Assembly (NCBI RefSeq): GCF_010093595.1
Contig: NW_022985438.1
Span: 2,724,786-2,788,785 of the forward strand
Origin: Mytilinidion resinicola
Lineage: Eukaryota; Ascomycota; Dothideomycetes; Mytilinidiales; Mytilinidiaceae
Direction of reading: 5' to 3'
DNA length: 64,000 nucleotides
The position numbers and the translations under genes were made by a program. Below, piece by piece: positions 44,410 through 55,396 of this stretch (positions within the stretch are counted from its first letter, which is position 1; every line of letters starts with the position of its first letter). The notes below the pieces were generated by a model. The model ran no database searches. It had not been told where the DNA came from and saw only the letters and a program-made list of their open reading frames with translations.

Positions 44410-45189
44410 CTACAGTCCCTCCTCTTCGTCGTCGTTCTCGGGGTGAATGGCAGTGAGAGCACCGCCCTCTGGAACCTCCACGACATCCTCGGTGTGAGCA
44501 GCAGTTGCTCCGCCGCTGGCTGGACCTCCTCCAGTGGTGCCATCTTCAGGATGAAGACTATCTTCTCTACCGCTCGCTGTCTCCGCGCCCACCCCACCTG
44601 ATCCCGAGGCCTGAGGCTGAGGCTGAGGCTGAGGCTGAGCGTTGTTGTTGACACCTTGGCCGGAGCCAGAAGCAACAGGAACCCTCAAGAGCGAAGAGTT
44701 AGGGACGACGACAGGGGAGTAGGTGTCGTCGCTAGTCACGATAAGGATGATCGACCAGCCGGGCTGAGCCACCATCACCACCTTCTGCGGAGCGACCGCA
44801 ATGAGGGCTACCGTGCTGTCCAAGAAGACATTGGTGCTCGTACTAGCTCTCAGCGTGTACGTGTCCTGGGTGGCAGGAACCTGCACCGCCAGGGCCTGGG
44901 CTAGGTGCGGATAATTGACGACTGTAAGAGTTGGAGTTAGATCGGGGTTTCGGTGCAGTGAAAGAAGGGGAGTTGTACTCGAGTCGGCCGCGTTGCCCAA
45001 GACAGTGCCCTCCAGGGCAGCGGCACCCGATGAGCCAGCTGCCGCGGCGTTGCCTGTGATAGTGGCGATGTGCTCGCTGGTCATCCTCTGCAGTTGTTCT
45101 TGCGCTTCTGGGGAGCTTGCTATTTCCGCCCGCATCTCGGTCATACGAGCTCTCAATCTCTCGTCGGTGGTGGGTTCTTGTCCGGACAT
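44410..45189 (-). CDS. Hypothetical protein with QP repeat and acidic tail
   Basis: Open frame of 259 codons with ATG at 45189. N-terminal half is helical and Ala/Glu-rich; the centre (YTLRASTSTNVFLDSTVALI, VVMVAQPGWSIILIVTSDD) looks beta-rich; then a QPQPQPQP microsatellite and a disordered tail ending ENDDEEEGL. A possible in-frame 57-nt intron at 44922..44978 has a GTACAA donor, CTAAC branch site and TTACAG acceptor; if spliced, the protein is 240 aa. No family is recognised. Reading-frame length and third-position bias support a gene. Confidence 0.6.
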   Translation of the reverse strand: MSGQEPTTDERLRARMTEMRAEIASSPEAQEQLQRMTSEHIATITGNAAAAGSSGAAALEGTVLGNAADSSTTPLLSLHRNPDLTPTLTVVNYPHLAQALAVQVPATQDTYTLRASTSTNVFLDSTVALIAVAPQKVVMVAQPGWSIILIVTSDDTYSPVVVPNSSLLRVPVASGSGQGVNNNAQPQPQPQPQASGSGGVGAETASGREDSLHPEDGTTGGGPASGGATAAHTEDVVEVPEGGALTAIHPENDDEEEGL

Positions 45190-46149
45190 GTTGGAACAAG
45201 TGTGAGAGAAGTGTGTTGTAGAGGTGTGAAACGAGGTTGTTGTGATGCAGAAGGTTGTCGTAGTGCAGGTGATGGAGCCAGATGTCGTGGGTTAACATAG
45301 GTGAACTGACGCTTCTGGTGGCTACTGTCGGGCCGTCGGCCTTCTATCATGAGCGGCTGTGGACTGTTCAGTCTATTCACGTGGCTGGACGCTGGGTGCG
45401 CCGTAACGGCCTCCTCTTCCTTCTCTTCAGATACATGACACAGCTTTAGTAGAACAAAGACTATCCGCTCTGAATCCTGCGGCTCTTGTAGTACTGCTGC
45501 AAATACAGTAAACTTGTGGAGACGCCTCACGACCAATAAAGAATATAGAGACTAGAAGTACCAGTCCACACACCCTAAACCAGCGCCTATCCACGGATGT
45601 CACGAACCCCATCTGATTCCAGCGGTGTATGCTTTGCTCATTATCCCAAACTCAGACCTCCAGCACTACTTCGACTCACCAGCAACTAATAAAAGTAATG
45701 CACTTCTCAATAATTTTTAGGAACAGACATTCCGATCCCCCTCAACACGCCCCCTTAGAACTACTCTCCCTCCAATACAGCATTCTTCCTAACACACGGC
45801 CTCCCCGACGGCTTCCGACGATGAAACGGCTCAAGCACCAGACCGCGAAGCAGCTCGAAAAGCTCCCATGGCCGGCAGAGAATACTGGGATTAGGGCAAG
45901 ACATAGGACGAGGCGACCTTCCTTTCGCTAGGAGACTTGGGTATAAAAGTAAAGACCGAGATAACCGAGACCGTTGGATCTATTAGAAGGTAAAGAAACC
46001 CCTTTTGAGGGCACTGAAGCAAGAAAAAGGCTGCACCGCGGCGTATTATCTTCATATTCATCGTATGAGGATTGACGTGCTGATTTAGCGACAGAGTTCT
46101 GGGATGTTCACAGCACTATGACGTCTGGCGAGAGAACTGTCACACTGTG
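45190..46149. other. Intergenic region before the repeat array
   Basis: About 1 kb. A short stretch at 45740-45930 translates plausibly (HGLPDGFRR-like) but is broken by stops; not claimed as a gene. Otherwise nothing identifiable. Confidence 0.45.
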
Positions 46150-46935
46150 GAGAATCGAGGGGTTGGAGGAGAGCGCGACTTTGAAGCAGTGGGAATATCA
46201 GAACACTCCCTACGGTGGTATCAAGCAAGCAAAAGGGAAGCCCCGGCGCTACTCTATCCGAGTTACTGCCTAAGCTCATCGCTTTCACTTTCCTACAGGA
46301 TGGTTAGGGCTGATGCGATGTGAATTGGGCTACCTCTTGACCAACCGGCCACCGACTAGCTGGACTACTCCTTACGGTGGTGTTAAGCGCGCAAGAGTGG
46401 AACCCGAACGCTTCTCTATCTAAGCTGGTATATAGATTTATCGTTTCTACGTCCTTAGAGGATGCCAAGGATGCGGTAGAGACCGGGCTACTTTTTAATT
46501 AACTAGCTATGTGCTGGCTAAGGACTCCGTACGATAGTGTTGAACAAGCAAGAGTGGTGCCCGAGTAGTGAGCCTTCCGTGCGCCTGCACTTATGGCCTA
46601 GGACTGTATGATTAGCTAGTTAGTGGTGTCTGAGCAGTGGAAGTGGAGCTATCATTTGGCCGGCCGAAGACATGCCAGCTGGGGGACTCCTCACAGTGGT
46701 GTCGAGCGGGTAAGAGCGGAGTCGGAGCAGCGATATATCTGTGTGGCTAAACGTTTCACCTAGCACTCTATAGATGGCTAGTCAGCAGTGTCTACGTGGT
46801 GGAAATAAGACCACTGTTTGACTGGTTAAATATGTACTAGCTGGGGCACTCCTCACAGTAGTATCAAGCGAGCAAGCGCGAAGACCGAGCAACGAGATAT
46901 CCGTATGCCCACACTTATGCCCCAGATTTGTATAG
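46150..46935 (+). repeat. Tandem array of ~160-bp degenerate repeat, five units
   Basis: The core ACTCCTTACAGTGGT-like motif recurs with its ACRGTGG/ACGATAG element at 46212, 46374, 46531, 46693 and 46855, spacing 162, 157, 162 and 162 bp. Each is followed by an AAGC/GAGC-GAGCAAGAG block, a CCCGAG block, TATCTGTGTG-like sequence and a flank CAGTGGAA...ACTG...TGACT. Differences between units are largely C/T and G/A. No coding capacity. Each core can form a short hairpin (CACT...AGTG). Confidence 0.85.
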
Positions 46936-47228
46936 TCAGCGGTGAGTAGTAGGACTCTAAACGCTGAAACAGTGTTAGCAAGGACAAGCATGTTTGAGAA
47001 AAGTGAGATCAAACCTTCATTCGTAGCTATATTAGGATCAATCAAGCCCTCTCCAGAGGGTGTGAGTTTTCTGATTTCATCGGTTCCCAACCCCTCATCA
47101 AAGACATCTGTACACTTATTTACCGCTGCGTAAGAAACCTCATAATATTGTGAGCATTCCAAATAAGAGAGACGTTTGGTATTTTGGACGACTGGTAACC
47201 GCGCGAGGCTACCCTAGACAGCGTCAGC

Positions 47229-47312
47229 AGGGTGTACACAGATTGGAAATATAGCCGCTGCCCTTGGTTCCTGTTAGTGCGTTGACGCCCCACAAATAGT
47301 GGTAGGAGAGTG
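47229..47312 (+). repeat. Dispersed repeat fragment, copy of 63492-63574
   Basis: Shares GTGTACACAGATTG, a CCG-GCCCT-TTCC series and an ACAA-AGTGGTA block ending AGTG with 63492-63574. Gaps and transitions separate the copies. Confidence 0.6.
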
Positions 47313-47604
47313 GAAGGATGCCTATGACAAGGCGGGTGTGGGCGTGGAGGAGGGGGAAGAGGTGGACAGGGGGGAGAGGGAGATTGGTGGCGCACCCGTG
47401 TTTGAGATGAGTGCGGGGACGGGGCCGGTGGAGGTGGAGGGTGTGGAGGTTGGTGAGGGGGGTGCAGGTGAAGGGGATGGAAGGGAGGCGGGAGAGGGGG
47501 AAGAGGGAGGAGAGTGGGGTGGGAGGTGGGAGGAGGGAGGAGGGGCGGCCGGTCGATCGAAAGGCTGGATAGACATTAGAGATGACCAAGTAGTCGCAAG
47601 TTAG
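47299..47604 (+). other. Purine/G-rich tract with a 101-codon open frame
   Basis: Plus strand is almost entirely purine from 47300 to 47555, with many GGG runs. The frame from ATG 47299 encodes an acidic Glu/Gly-rich peptide beginning MVGEWKDAYDKAGVG and containing REIGGAPVFEMSAGTGPVEV, which looks protein-like, then low-complexity Glu/Gly. Either the C-terminal relic of a gene whose 5' part was replaced by the repeat just upstream, or simple-sequence DNA. No family recognised. Confidence 0.35.
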
Positions 47605-48385
47605 AATGTTATAGATCTTCCTCGTGTGCTCTGTTTAAGACCCGGAGCCTACCTGCTGACATCTAATCCAACTCCTCCACCTCACCTATATATAGCCCAT
47701 TATTTTGCCAGTCGAGTCCCCTTCGGGGGGCTATCGGACTCACTTGGCTGAGTGTGATAGTTCCGTGGCGGATTCTCTGTTCACGTTATGGGTGATTCAG
47801 CACTAAAAATTCTTTGTTTGTAGCAAAGGGTTTTTGTAGGGCTTTGGCCCGAGTTTTTTGCTGCGCGGATGTGCGGGTTCGATTCCGCATCTTAGTTTAC
47901 TTTTCTTTTTGTATCGATAATTCGTGTTTAGGTGTAATAGAATCGAGGGGCTAATGATGTGATGGAATCAAGTATTAGTGATAAACACCTTCAGTTAGGT
48001 GAGGTTTCCTGCCTTTTCATCACTTCCTATCATCAGTCAACGTACACTATATATACCCTATTATTTCCACCGTCACCGTATCATCGAGTGTAAAAATTTG
48101 ATCGCGACATGAAGCTGACAAGAGTGGAAAGAGTGGAAAGAGGTTGATTTCGTAAGGCATCATCGGGTATAGAACGTTCGCTCCATACGCTTTCGATGCT
48201 CGCCAGAGTGAGAGTACCTGAACGCCGTAAAACCCAGAACATCACCCATTATGCCCCCTTGCAGCCGCTAGCACGCCACAAATTGTTCCCCATAGCCCTT
48301 CCCATGCTCCTTTCCATACTCCTTTCCCGACTCTCTCTGTAGCTCTTTGTACCTCTTCGTGGCTCGTCGTAGTTCCTAGAGTCAG
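47605..48385. other. Intergenic region
   Basis: No supported gene. Contains a hairpin-forming GTTCGATTCC motif near 47875 followed by T-runs (discussed among the rejected items). Confidence 0.45.
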
Positions 48386-49282
48386 TCACAGCCGCATAGT
48401 GGCCGGATTCGGAGAGGGCGATCTACCACGCAGTGCAGGTGAGCTAGGTCTTAACATCGGTGACGCAGCAGCTTGCAGCGCATCCATACTCAGGTTCGAA
48501 ATGACATGAAGATTGCCCTTGACCTCCTCATCGCTCAGGTCCAGCATCAGCCGCAGCTCCTCCGCCTTCAGGCTCTCGCCCAGCCCAATCATCAGCTGCA
48601 GGCCCGGCGATCCGGGCAAGTTGTAGTAGATCCAGTTCCACTTCAAGTCCTCGACGGTGTGTGGCTCCTGTACCCGCGAGATCCTGGCCTTGATGCGCCG
48701 CACGTCCATTCCGAACACGCCACTCAGATGCGCCTCCGTGCCCAAGCCCAGCGTGCTGTCGCGGCGCACTGACCGCGGCACCTTGGCCCCCTTTTCGATC
48801 GGTTGTTCCTTGAGCCGGTTGCTCACACCACCGTCTTGCAGCACCGCGCGCTTGAATACTGCGTTCTTGAATTCCGTGATGCCGAGCACAATGTAGCAGG
48901 CCTTCTCTTCTTTGGCCAGCTCTGCAATCCACGCCTGTGCGTCCGGGTCCGAGCACACGGTCTCAAAGGCAGCGTACGGGTGCTTAGAGATGCGCTGGAT
49001 CATCTGCTCGGCGCTGACGCTCAGCAGGTTGGGCTTGCGGTAGACCTGTCCTAGGTCGAACTTGGCGCCGAAGTTCTGGGCGAAGCGGCCCTCGGTGTCG
49101 ACGCTGAAGAGATCTTTGTACCGCAACTGGATGAAATAGTCGTTCAGCTCATCCACGGCGGCGGCCTGCTTCTCGCTGAAGAAGCCGTCGAGTTCGGGGT
49201 GCAAGGGGTGGATGAGGAGTTGGCCGACGTTGACCTCGTCGGCCGGGAGGGGCTTCGGGAGGAGGGCGACGCGTTTCGACAT
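48386..49282 (-). CDS. Hypothetical cytosolic protein
   Basis: Intronless, 298 aa, start MSKRVALLPKPLPADEVNVG at 49282; the open frame extends upstream but without an ATG. No signal peptide or membrane helix. Mixed alpha/beta composition: FGAKFDLGQVYRKPNLLSVS, a strand-like ACYIVLGITEFKNAVFKRAV, ARISRVQEP, then IGLGESLKAEELRLMLDLSDE and a Ser/Pro-rich basic tail (RPSSPALRGRSPSPN). The alternation of a long strand region with a variable loop and a second strand pair is loosely reminiscent of fungal gasdermin-like proteins, but this is only an impression and no diagnostic motif was found. Treat as unknown. Confidence 0.75.
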   Translation of the reverse strand: MSKRVALLPKPLPADEVNVGQLLIHPLHPELDGFFSEKQAAAVDELNDYFIQLRYKDLFSVDTEGRFAQNFGAKFDLGQVYRKPNLLSVSAEQMIQRISKHPYAAFETVCSDPDAQAWIAELAKEEKACYIVLGITEFKNAVFKRAVLQDGGVSNRLKEQPIEKGAKVPRSVRRDSTLGLGTEAHLSGVFGMDVRRIKARISRVQEPHTVEDLKWNWIYYNLPGSPGLQLMIGLGESLKAEELRLMLDLSDEEVKGNLHVISNLSMDALQAAASPMLRPSSPALRGRSPSPNPATMRL

Positions 49283-50309
49283 GGTGTAGGAGGGGGTAGT
49301 TCGGAATGAAGGATGTTTGGAGGGTCTTCTGGTTGAAGGTTTGATGGAGCTGCAATTGTTGTGCAACGTGTTCTCGTCGTGGAGCTCAGGAGCTGGAAGC
49401 TGAGGTGAGGTGAGTTGTGGTACGGTTTAATCGATAAGACGAAACTATAAACGGCCTGACAGGCTTAGCTAGTATTCCTCCCCAGTAGGGCACTCTATCA
49501 CCGCACTCTGCAGCGTATTTGATTGCTACTGCCCCCCTGTAATATTCCCTTTTGCGATTTTAGTCTCACTGGACGTTCACCTGCGGATGCAGACAGAGAG
49601 ACGCACTCCGTGAGTTTCGGAAGTCTTTTTAAGGAGTCTGCCACGCTAGGCCTTGACAAAGTGGCATACTCATCAAACACTCTTCTCGTATGTACAGCTG
49701 CCTGCCATTGCTTGAAGTGCTTCAACGGCTTTCCACATAGCCTAATGTGTAGAGCTTCAATCTTTTTCAGACTCCTTGAAATGCTTTGAAGCACCCCAAG
49801 CAGTTACAGACAGGTGTACACACGAGACTGCCTGTTCTAGAATGAGAGTGCCACCTTTTCCTTGTCCCGGGTGTCTGGGTTGAACTTTAACAAGAGTAAA
49901 AAGAGTGCATCATAGCATTTTCGGGATGATTTCGAATTGCAAAGGGTTAGACTGTCTTCCTTGAAGATAAAGTAGCAATTCGAAACCGTCTGAGGTAGCG
50001 GAGAGAACTTTCAGATTTGCCAAAACTGTAGCTTCACAACTTATCATGATGCTCCAGAGGACCTCAAACAATGCTTTACAAGTGTACACAATAAGCCTTA
50101 AAAGATTGTGCCCCTTGTAATTGCGAAGAATATTCCTTGAGGTGGGAGCAGAGAGTAGGTGAACATTGTGAGAGCTAGGACATTTACATCAACCCACCCG
50201 ATCATGAGCATTCACACAAGCTTCAATCCGAAAGTCATGAATATTCTTTCATTACGCAGCTTGATTAGACGGCAGCTATATATCATTTCCAACAGAAAAG
50301 GGATGTCCG
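49283..50309. other. Intergenic region
   Basis: No supported gene. A fragment at about 49783-49825 (CACCCCAAGCAG...GGTGTACAC) resembles the dispersed repeats at 63.4-63.6 kb. Confidence 0.45.
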
Positions 50310-51819
50310 TTACCGCCGCCACCCCCTCCCAGACCTCTCTTGCCTCTCCGCATCCCCGTTCTCCTCCGGCGTATATGTCGCAAAAACCATCGTTCTCGAC
50401 CCCTTCTGTAACCGCGAGTCCCTCGGCGTACTCGGCATCGTCTTATTATGGTCTACATTCGGCAAGCTCGTAAGCTCCTTGCTACTCCTCGTCGAGCCAA
50501 CCTCCATGTCCGATGTACTGTCCCCTCGATCCTCGATAGTAACACCCATTGCCGTTGACACTTTGATGCCGTCGGAGGGCAGTGGTGACGACGCGGACTG
50601 AGAAGGCGAGCTCCAATTGCGCGAACGGGAGTTGTCCGACGGCTGGTCGAGGTTCCGGATATACCCCATGCTGTGGCCGCTGCGGCCGCTGCGCGTGGAA
50701 ATGTTGAGGTAGCGGCGGAAGAAGACCTTGAGGGCGGGCGCGGAGGCGCAGATGACAGCGAGGTCGGCTTCGAGGCAGCTCCAGAGCCAACCAGGCAAAC
50801 ACTCCCAGGAGATGTCGTATGTTTCGAAGTAGACCCAGTGCAAATAGTAAATGCGCATTGCGCCGCAGATTGTAGTTCTGGTGCTTTTGTTAGTATATGT
50901 GGACGAATGGAGGATGCTATGGGTGGAATTTACACTAAGCCGAGGGCAAAGATGCCGTAGATTGCAAGTTTCTGGCGACGAGGGAGCTGGAGGTTCCACA
51001 GGAGCATGATGGGTAGAACAGCGGCCATTATGTCTTGAACCATGCTAATGCTAGCTCCAGCAAAGAGGGATTTGTACTCCGGGTGGCAATGGAATTTGTG
51101 TGTCTCTGGCCATCCCCCGGGACTGAAATCGAATTGATTCCAGAAGGCGTTGACAGGGTTGCATGTGAGGGGCAGGACGGTAATGAAGATAACGGCATAT
51201 ACAATGACAAAGGCAATGCTGGCCCATACTAACAGAATGAAGTTCCTGGATATGCTGCCATTTGCCATTCGTCGATAAAAAAACAATATGGAGACCTTCG
51301 TCGGGGAAGTGGCAAAGACGTAGAGCAGTTCAATCGCGAAGACTACCTGCAGTGTTGTGAGCATGGGCGAACCTGAATTTGGTATCTGCGCCCTACCTTA
51401 CGACTTGTCACAGAAAGCTCCGGTGTATGGTCCCAGGAATGATATTGGAACCCATATACTCTCGCGCCTGCATGATTTGGTAAGCTCTTGGCTAAGTTGC
51501 AGTCACGACGTCGGACTTACCGAGACAAGTGGTAATAGTGAGTCCATATACGGCCGGCTAGGAGGGTTAGTATGTATTCAAGTGGAGAGTGCATCTCAGT
51601 TGGACTAACTAGAGCAGCAATAATCAACCAATCGTCAAGTCCTGAATTCTTCTGTACGACAAATCTTGCCCAAAAGCGAGCAGCCAACACGAGGGTCATT
51701 ATTGACAAAGCAACTATCAAAATAGCGGGAATGGTCCAGTCTCTTGTTACGGGATCCACATAGTTGGGTTTGGGCCAGGCCAGGAGGACCGAGAGGGGAG
51801 TGTGGATGCCGCCAGGCAT
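50310..51819 (-). CDS. Seven-transmembrane rhodopsin-type fungal membrane protein (Pth11-like without CFEM)
   Basis: Five exons on the minus strand: 51819..51610, 51557..51521, 51467..51397, 51346..50934 and 50877..50310; introns of 52, 53, 50 and 56 nt plus one of 53; 432 aa. Every junction restores the family text: WLIIAAL, YGLTITTCLGARVYGFQYHSWDH, VTSRK, VVFAIELLYVFATSPTKVSILFFYRR, ALGLV, TTICGAMRIYYL. Seven hydrophobic segments span about residues 33-300; the C-terminal ~130 residues are a Ser-rich cytosolic tail. This 'rhodopsin domain' family is large in plant- and insect-associated fungi; some members sense surfaces, most are uncharacterised. No CFEM cysteine domain precedes the helices. 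The 37-nt second exon is a micro-exon. Confidence 0.88.
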
Positions 51820-54426
51820 GGTGGGTTAGGCAAAGGGAAAACGAACGCTTCAAGCACGGCTTTGACACGATAAGAGAGGGTATGTTGAGATGCAGCTGGC
51901 GTGTGCTTTGCAGCAGGAAGTTGGTCTTCGTATTTCTTGCTACTCGGGTCGGCGTGGGTCAGGGTGAAGATATATCTACCAGTTACACAGGCCAGGCCCC
52001 AGGCCACGTCTGCCTCCACGCGCGTGGATAAGGTGAGGTCTGTGAGTCCAAGGGCTGGTGGGATGGCGAGGCACGGTCTTCTCTAGAATGTTTCGATGAA
52101 CTCCCTGCCCCTCATCCTACAGCAACGGTTGAGTGCTTCCTGGGCCTTAGGGCACTATCGATTCTGCTCTTACCGCTCGTCTTTGAGGGCCTCGAACCCA
52201 GTCTGGAGAATTCTCCGCGACGGTGCTGCTTGAGCAGGCCTAAACGAGGGTGAGGCCGTGGTTATGCGATAGAAGGCACAACACGGGGTGGATTTCAGCG
52301 GACAAGGCCAATCAGTGGTACTGGAGCCAGGAAATTCGGCTGCAGGGGCAGCACTGGACGTCTGAGCAATGGTAGCGATCAGCATGGCCTCAGACAGTAG
52401 TCGGGAATATGGCGGGCGGATGCGGGGGGGGAGGGCCAGGACGGCCCCGGGGGCTGCAGAGTCGCTTCCATGCGTCCCGAAGGAGCAGAGAAGCCGTTCA
52501 ACGGCCCTTGACCACGAGCATTGTCGCCCGCCTGGCAGCGGAATGGCGCATGGCATGCACTCAGGGCCGTTTCGACAGCTGTGCCCCTGTTCCCCTGTTG
52601 CCACGCGGGCGAGCTGCGAACATGCCGAGGCCGAGTGCGCGCCGTCGGATTGGTGGGGAGAAGGCATCTCGTCTTGCCAATACATAAGGGCCGGCGGAGT
52701 GCCTCAAAAGCAGTTGGGAATCGGCCCCCTCCACTCGACGCTCACACAGGCTTGGTCGTTTCGGAATGACGGGACAGACGGCAGTCGACATGTCGTATTT
52801 CACGGTGCTTCAGCAACGAGTTGACGCATTGTTCGAGTAGAGGCCGCCATGCCTCACCGGCGCGGGTAACGCTGTCGCCGGTGCCGGAAGACAGTCGCGC
52901 CTGTCTGAAAGCGCTCTCCCATGCCGAAGCTTGCGATGACTGCCCAGGTGCAAATCGGAGGGAAAGTGGCGTGCTAGAGGCATAGCTGAAGAGGTGCTAT
53001 CTTGAGAATTGCGGTCTGGTTCTGCGAGTCGTGCCACAGCACAAGTCCACGACGCTCTGGGAACCCGCTCCGGCTCGTGGCTGGTCGAGGTGATCAGAGC
53101 TCTTAGCCTTACAGTATGCATCGTGGCAGTCCCAGCGAGGAGCTGCGGGCGGCGTTGAGCCCAGCAATATGATAGCGGTCCGATTCTGTTAGCTGCCTGA
53201 AAGAGGAGCAAACAATGTGTTCCATGCATGGAAGATCAGACAAGTGCCGGATCTGCCGCCTTCATTTAGCTGAAACTCGTCTCAACTTTGGTGCGGTTCG
53301 CGCAAGCGTGGAGTGGATGGAGATGCCTTGGGAAGGTGGTTGATGTGGTGGCTGGCTACCGCGAGGTTGGGGGATCCGAGACACGTTCCAGGCTGCGCAC
53401 AAGGGGCATGTGCGGATCTGCCGCAGACTTGCTTGCCAGGGGCAGCACTCCGATGCATACCGCGCGACGCAAAGACGCCATCCGTCGTTTCTAGAAGCCG
53501 GTGAAGGCCTATCAGTCTATCACTTGGGCGCACAGGCGTGTGGGGGTGCAAGTTGTGCCGGCGCACTTCTGCTTCGGAGTATTAACACGCACATCTTGCA
53601 GCAACATCGATAGATATTTACTGGGGGCCTCAATCTCCATGTCTACACAGTACCGCAGATTATCGCCTCTCTGGGGCTGCACATGGAACGGCAAGCAGAC
53701 CGAATACGAGGCCCACGCTTCACCGATCAACACAAGGGAGATTTCAGATATACCTCGTACTGCGATGAAGCAGTGCTCACAACAAGCTGTCCTCGCCATT
53801 CCTCCGGCACACAATGTAGCTTTATGGCCGTGGCCGAACGACGTATGAGAAGACGAGAGAACATTGGAAGAAGCAGCTGTAACTGCTTTCTATTTATGGG
53901 ACCTCAATACAAAAGAAGTGGAAGCAGTTGCTGAAAGATACCGACTGCATCCGGCTTTCCTGTCGCTTAGCCTTGTGCATGCATGCTTGTCTGTCACAGA
54001 GCCCCACTGCGTTATTCTGCATCAAGATAGAGGTCTACTCCGTCTTACATACCTAAACACAGAATTCCCCTCTGAAAACAGGGGCCGCCCGGATTAGCAG
54101 ACTAGCTGGTCCTCCCTCGAACCTGTTTAAGTACCAGTGGATGAAAAACGGCCCTCTCCACAATAGAGCTCGCCAGCGGTGATCGCTCAATACACGCCTG
54201 TATCGAGTCATGAACGCCAAAGAAGCATGATAGCTGTGGTGCTTTTTATTCCCGAGGAAGGCGGTATGGAGCCCTGAAGTTCGACCATGTTGCGCTGGCA
54301 AAGTCTTTCCAAAGCGTCTCGTACAGGCGAATACCGTCATGGATGCTCAACGAGAGTCAAAGTCGCCCAGCGTTTTTAACCATCTGACACATAGCGTTAA
54401 GAAAATAGTTCATTTTTAGCCGGAGC
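51820..54426. other. Long gene-poor region
   Basis: About 2.6 kb without a supported gene. GC-rich between roughly 52350 and 53450, where overlapping open frames exist on both strands, including a 171-codon frame at 52170-52685 (-), but composition explains them and none has family character. No repeat or RNA gene recognised. Confidence 0.45.
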
Positions 54427-55117
54427 CTACCCAGCGCTGTACCCACCTCCTCCTACTCCATAAGCGTAAACACCTCCAAAGCCATCGATGTTATGCTGCT
54501 TCCCAAAGGCGACCTTCCTCACTTGCTCCAAGATGTCCTCCGGCGTGCTTTTTGACGGCACGAATACCAAGCCAGCATCCGGAGCTGCCTTCTCAGTGCC
54601 GACGTAATTGCCATCTTTGTCTTTGGCATAGAACTTCTTGTAATGTTCTCGAGTCATCTTCCGCACAATGACTTGTTGGGACACTTCGCCGCTTTTGCCC
54701 TTGATGAAAGACTTGAACGAGCGCTTCTCGGTGGACAAAATCATGGGTATGGAGATGGACTCGTTTGGGTCGCCGACGTCTAGAGAGCGGATTTCCGAGG
54801 CGACTTCTTCGGCGATTGATACTTCAGCTCTGGACGAGCTTTGGTTTGAAGATTCTTTTGGTGATTGCCTAATGAGTAAGGTTAGCGAGAGTACTTAATG
54901 AATATACTTGTGTGCGCCTCTTCCTTGCCAGTCAGACCACTTACACATCTACTTTTCCTTTGGCATCTGCTTTCAATGTGTCGGTGTACACCCTACTATC
55001 AGAATTCGATCCTTCTCCTCCATTGGGCTCTCCATATGCCGGGGGTGCCGCTGTGACGTCGACATAGTCATCCTCGGTTTGCTTGGTGACATCCACGTAC
55101 TCGCTTTTGCCAGCCAT
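54427..55117 (-). CDS. Hypothetical small hydrophilic protein
   Basis: Two exons on the minus strand, 55117..54945 and 54868..54427; 76-nt intron with GTAAGT donor, CTAAC branch site and ATTAG acceptor; 204 aa. N-terminal half is acidic and disordered (KSEYVDVTKQTEDDYVDVT contains two YVDVT motifs), followed by SIAEEVASEIRSLDVGDP. The C-terminal half is basic and better structured (TEKRSFKSFIKGKSGEVSQQ, MTREHYKKFYAKDKDGNYVG), ending in a Gly/Tyr-rich tail (GVYAYGVGGGGYSAG). No family is recognised; the short Gly/Tyr end resembles stress-type or intrinsically disordered proteins. Strong splice signals support it. Confidence 0.7.
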
Positions 55118-55396
55118 TGTCGTTCTAGATGACAGATAGCTTCAATGCTAAGGCGCCTTCTTACTGCAGGTTTATTGACTCGGATTCTGGCATCTCTTAT
55201 ACTGGCACCTGTCTTGTGTTCCCGATGCAGTCAAGGAATGTGGAGGCGCAGCACTCTATAGCGTCACTCTAGCCATCCTCTAGACACTGTCCTTACGGAA
55301 TCATATGACACTCACATGCGAAACCAAGGCCCAGATCGTGGATATACAGGCGAAGTTACGAGACGAATGAGGAATGAAGCTTGACGGGTGAAGGTA

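Noticed and set aside
46150..46935. CRISPR-like array
   Set aside because: Period is ~160 bp with degenerate units and no short identical repeats with unique spacers; the host is eukaryotic.
47840..47910. tRNA-like B box (GGTTCGATTCC) followed by T-runs
   Set aside because: The arm pairs as TGCGG/CCGCA only with an 8-nt loop; no matching acceptor, D or anticodon arms were found at tRNA spacing.
49283..49366. N-terminal extension of the unknown gene at 48386
   Set aside because: It begins with TTG and has no ATG; the methionine at 49282 is the first possible start.
52170..52260. GGTTCGAGGCC on the minus strand as a possible tRNA
   Set aside because: No acceptor stem or anticodon arm can be formed around it; the motif lies in GC-rich sequence.
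52170..52685. 171-codon minus-strand frame in the 52-kb GC-rich region
   Set aside because: Overlaps comparable frames on the opposite strand, has no family resemblance, and composition alone explains it.
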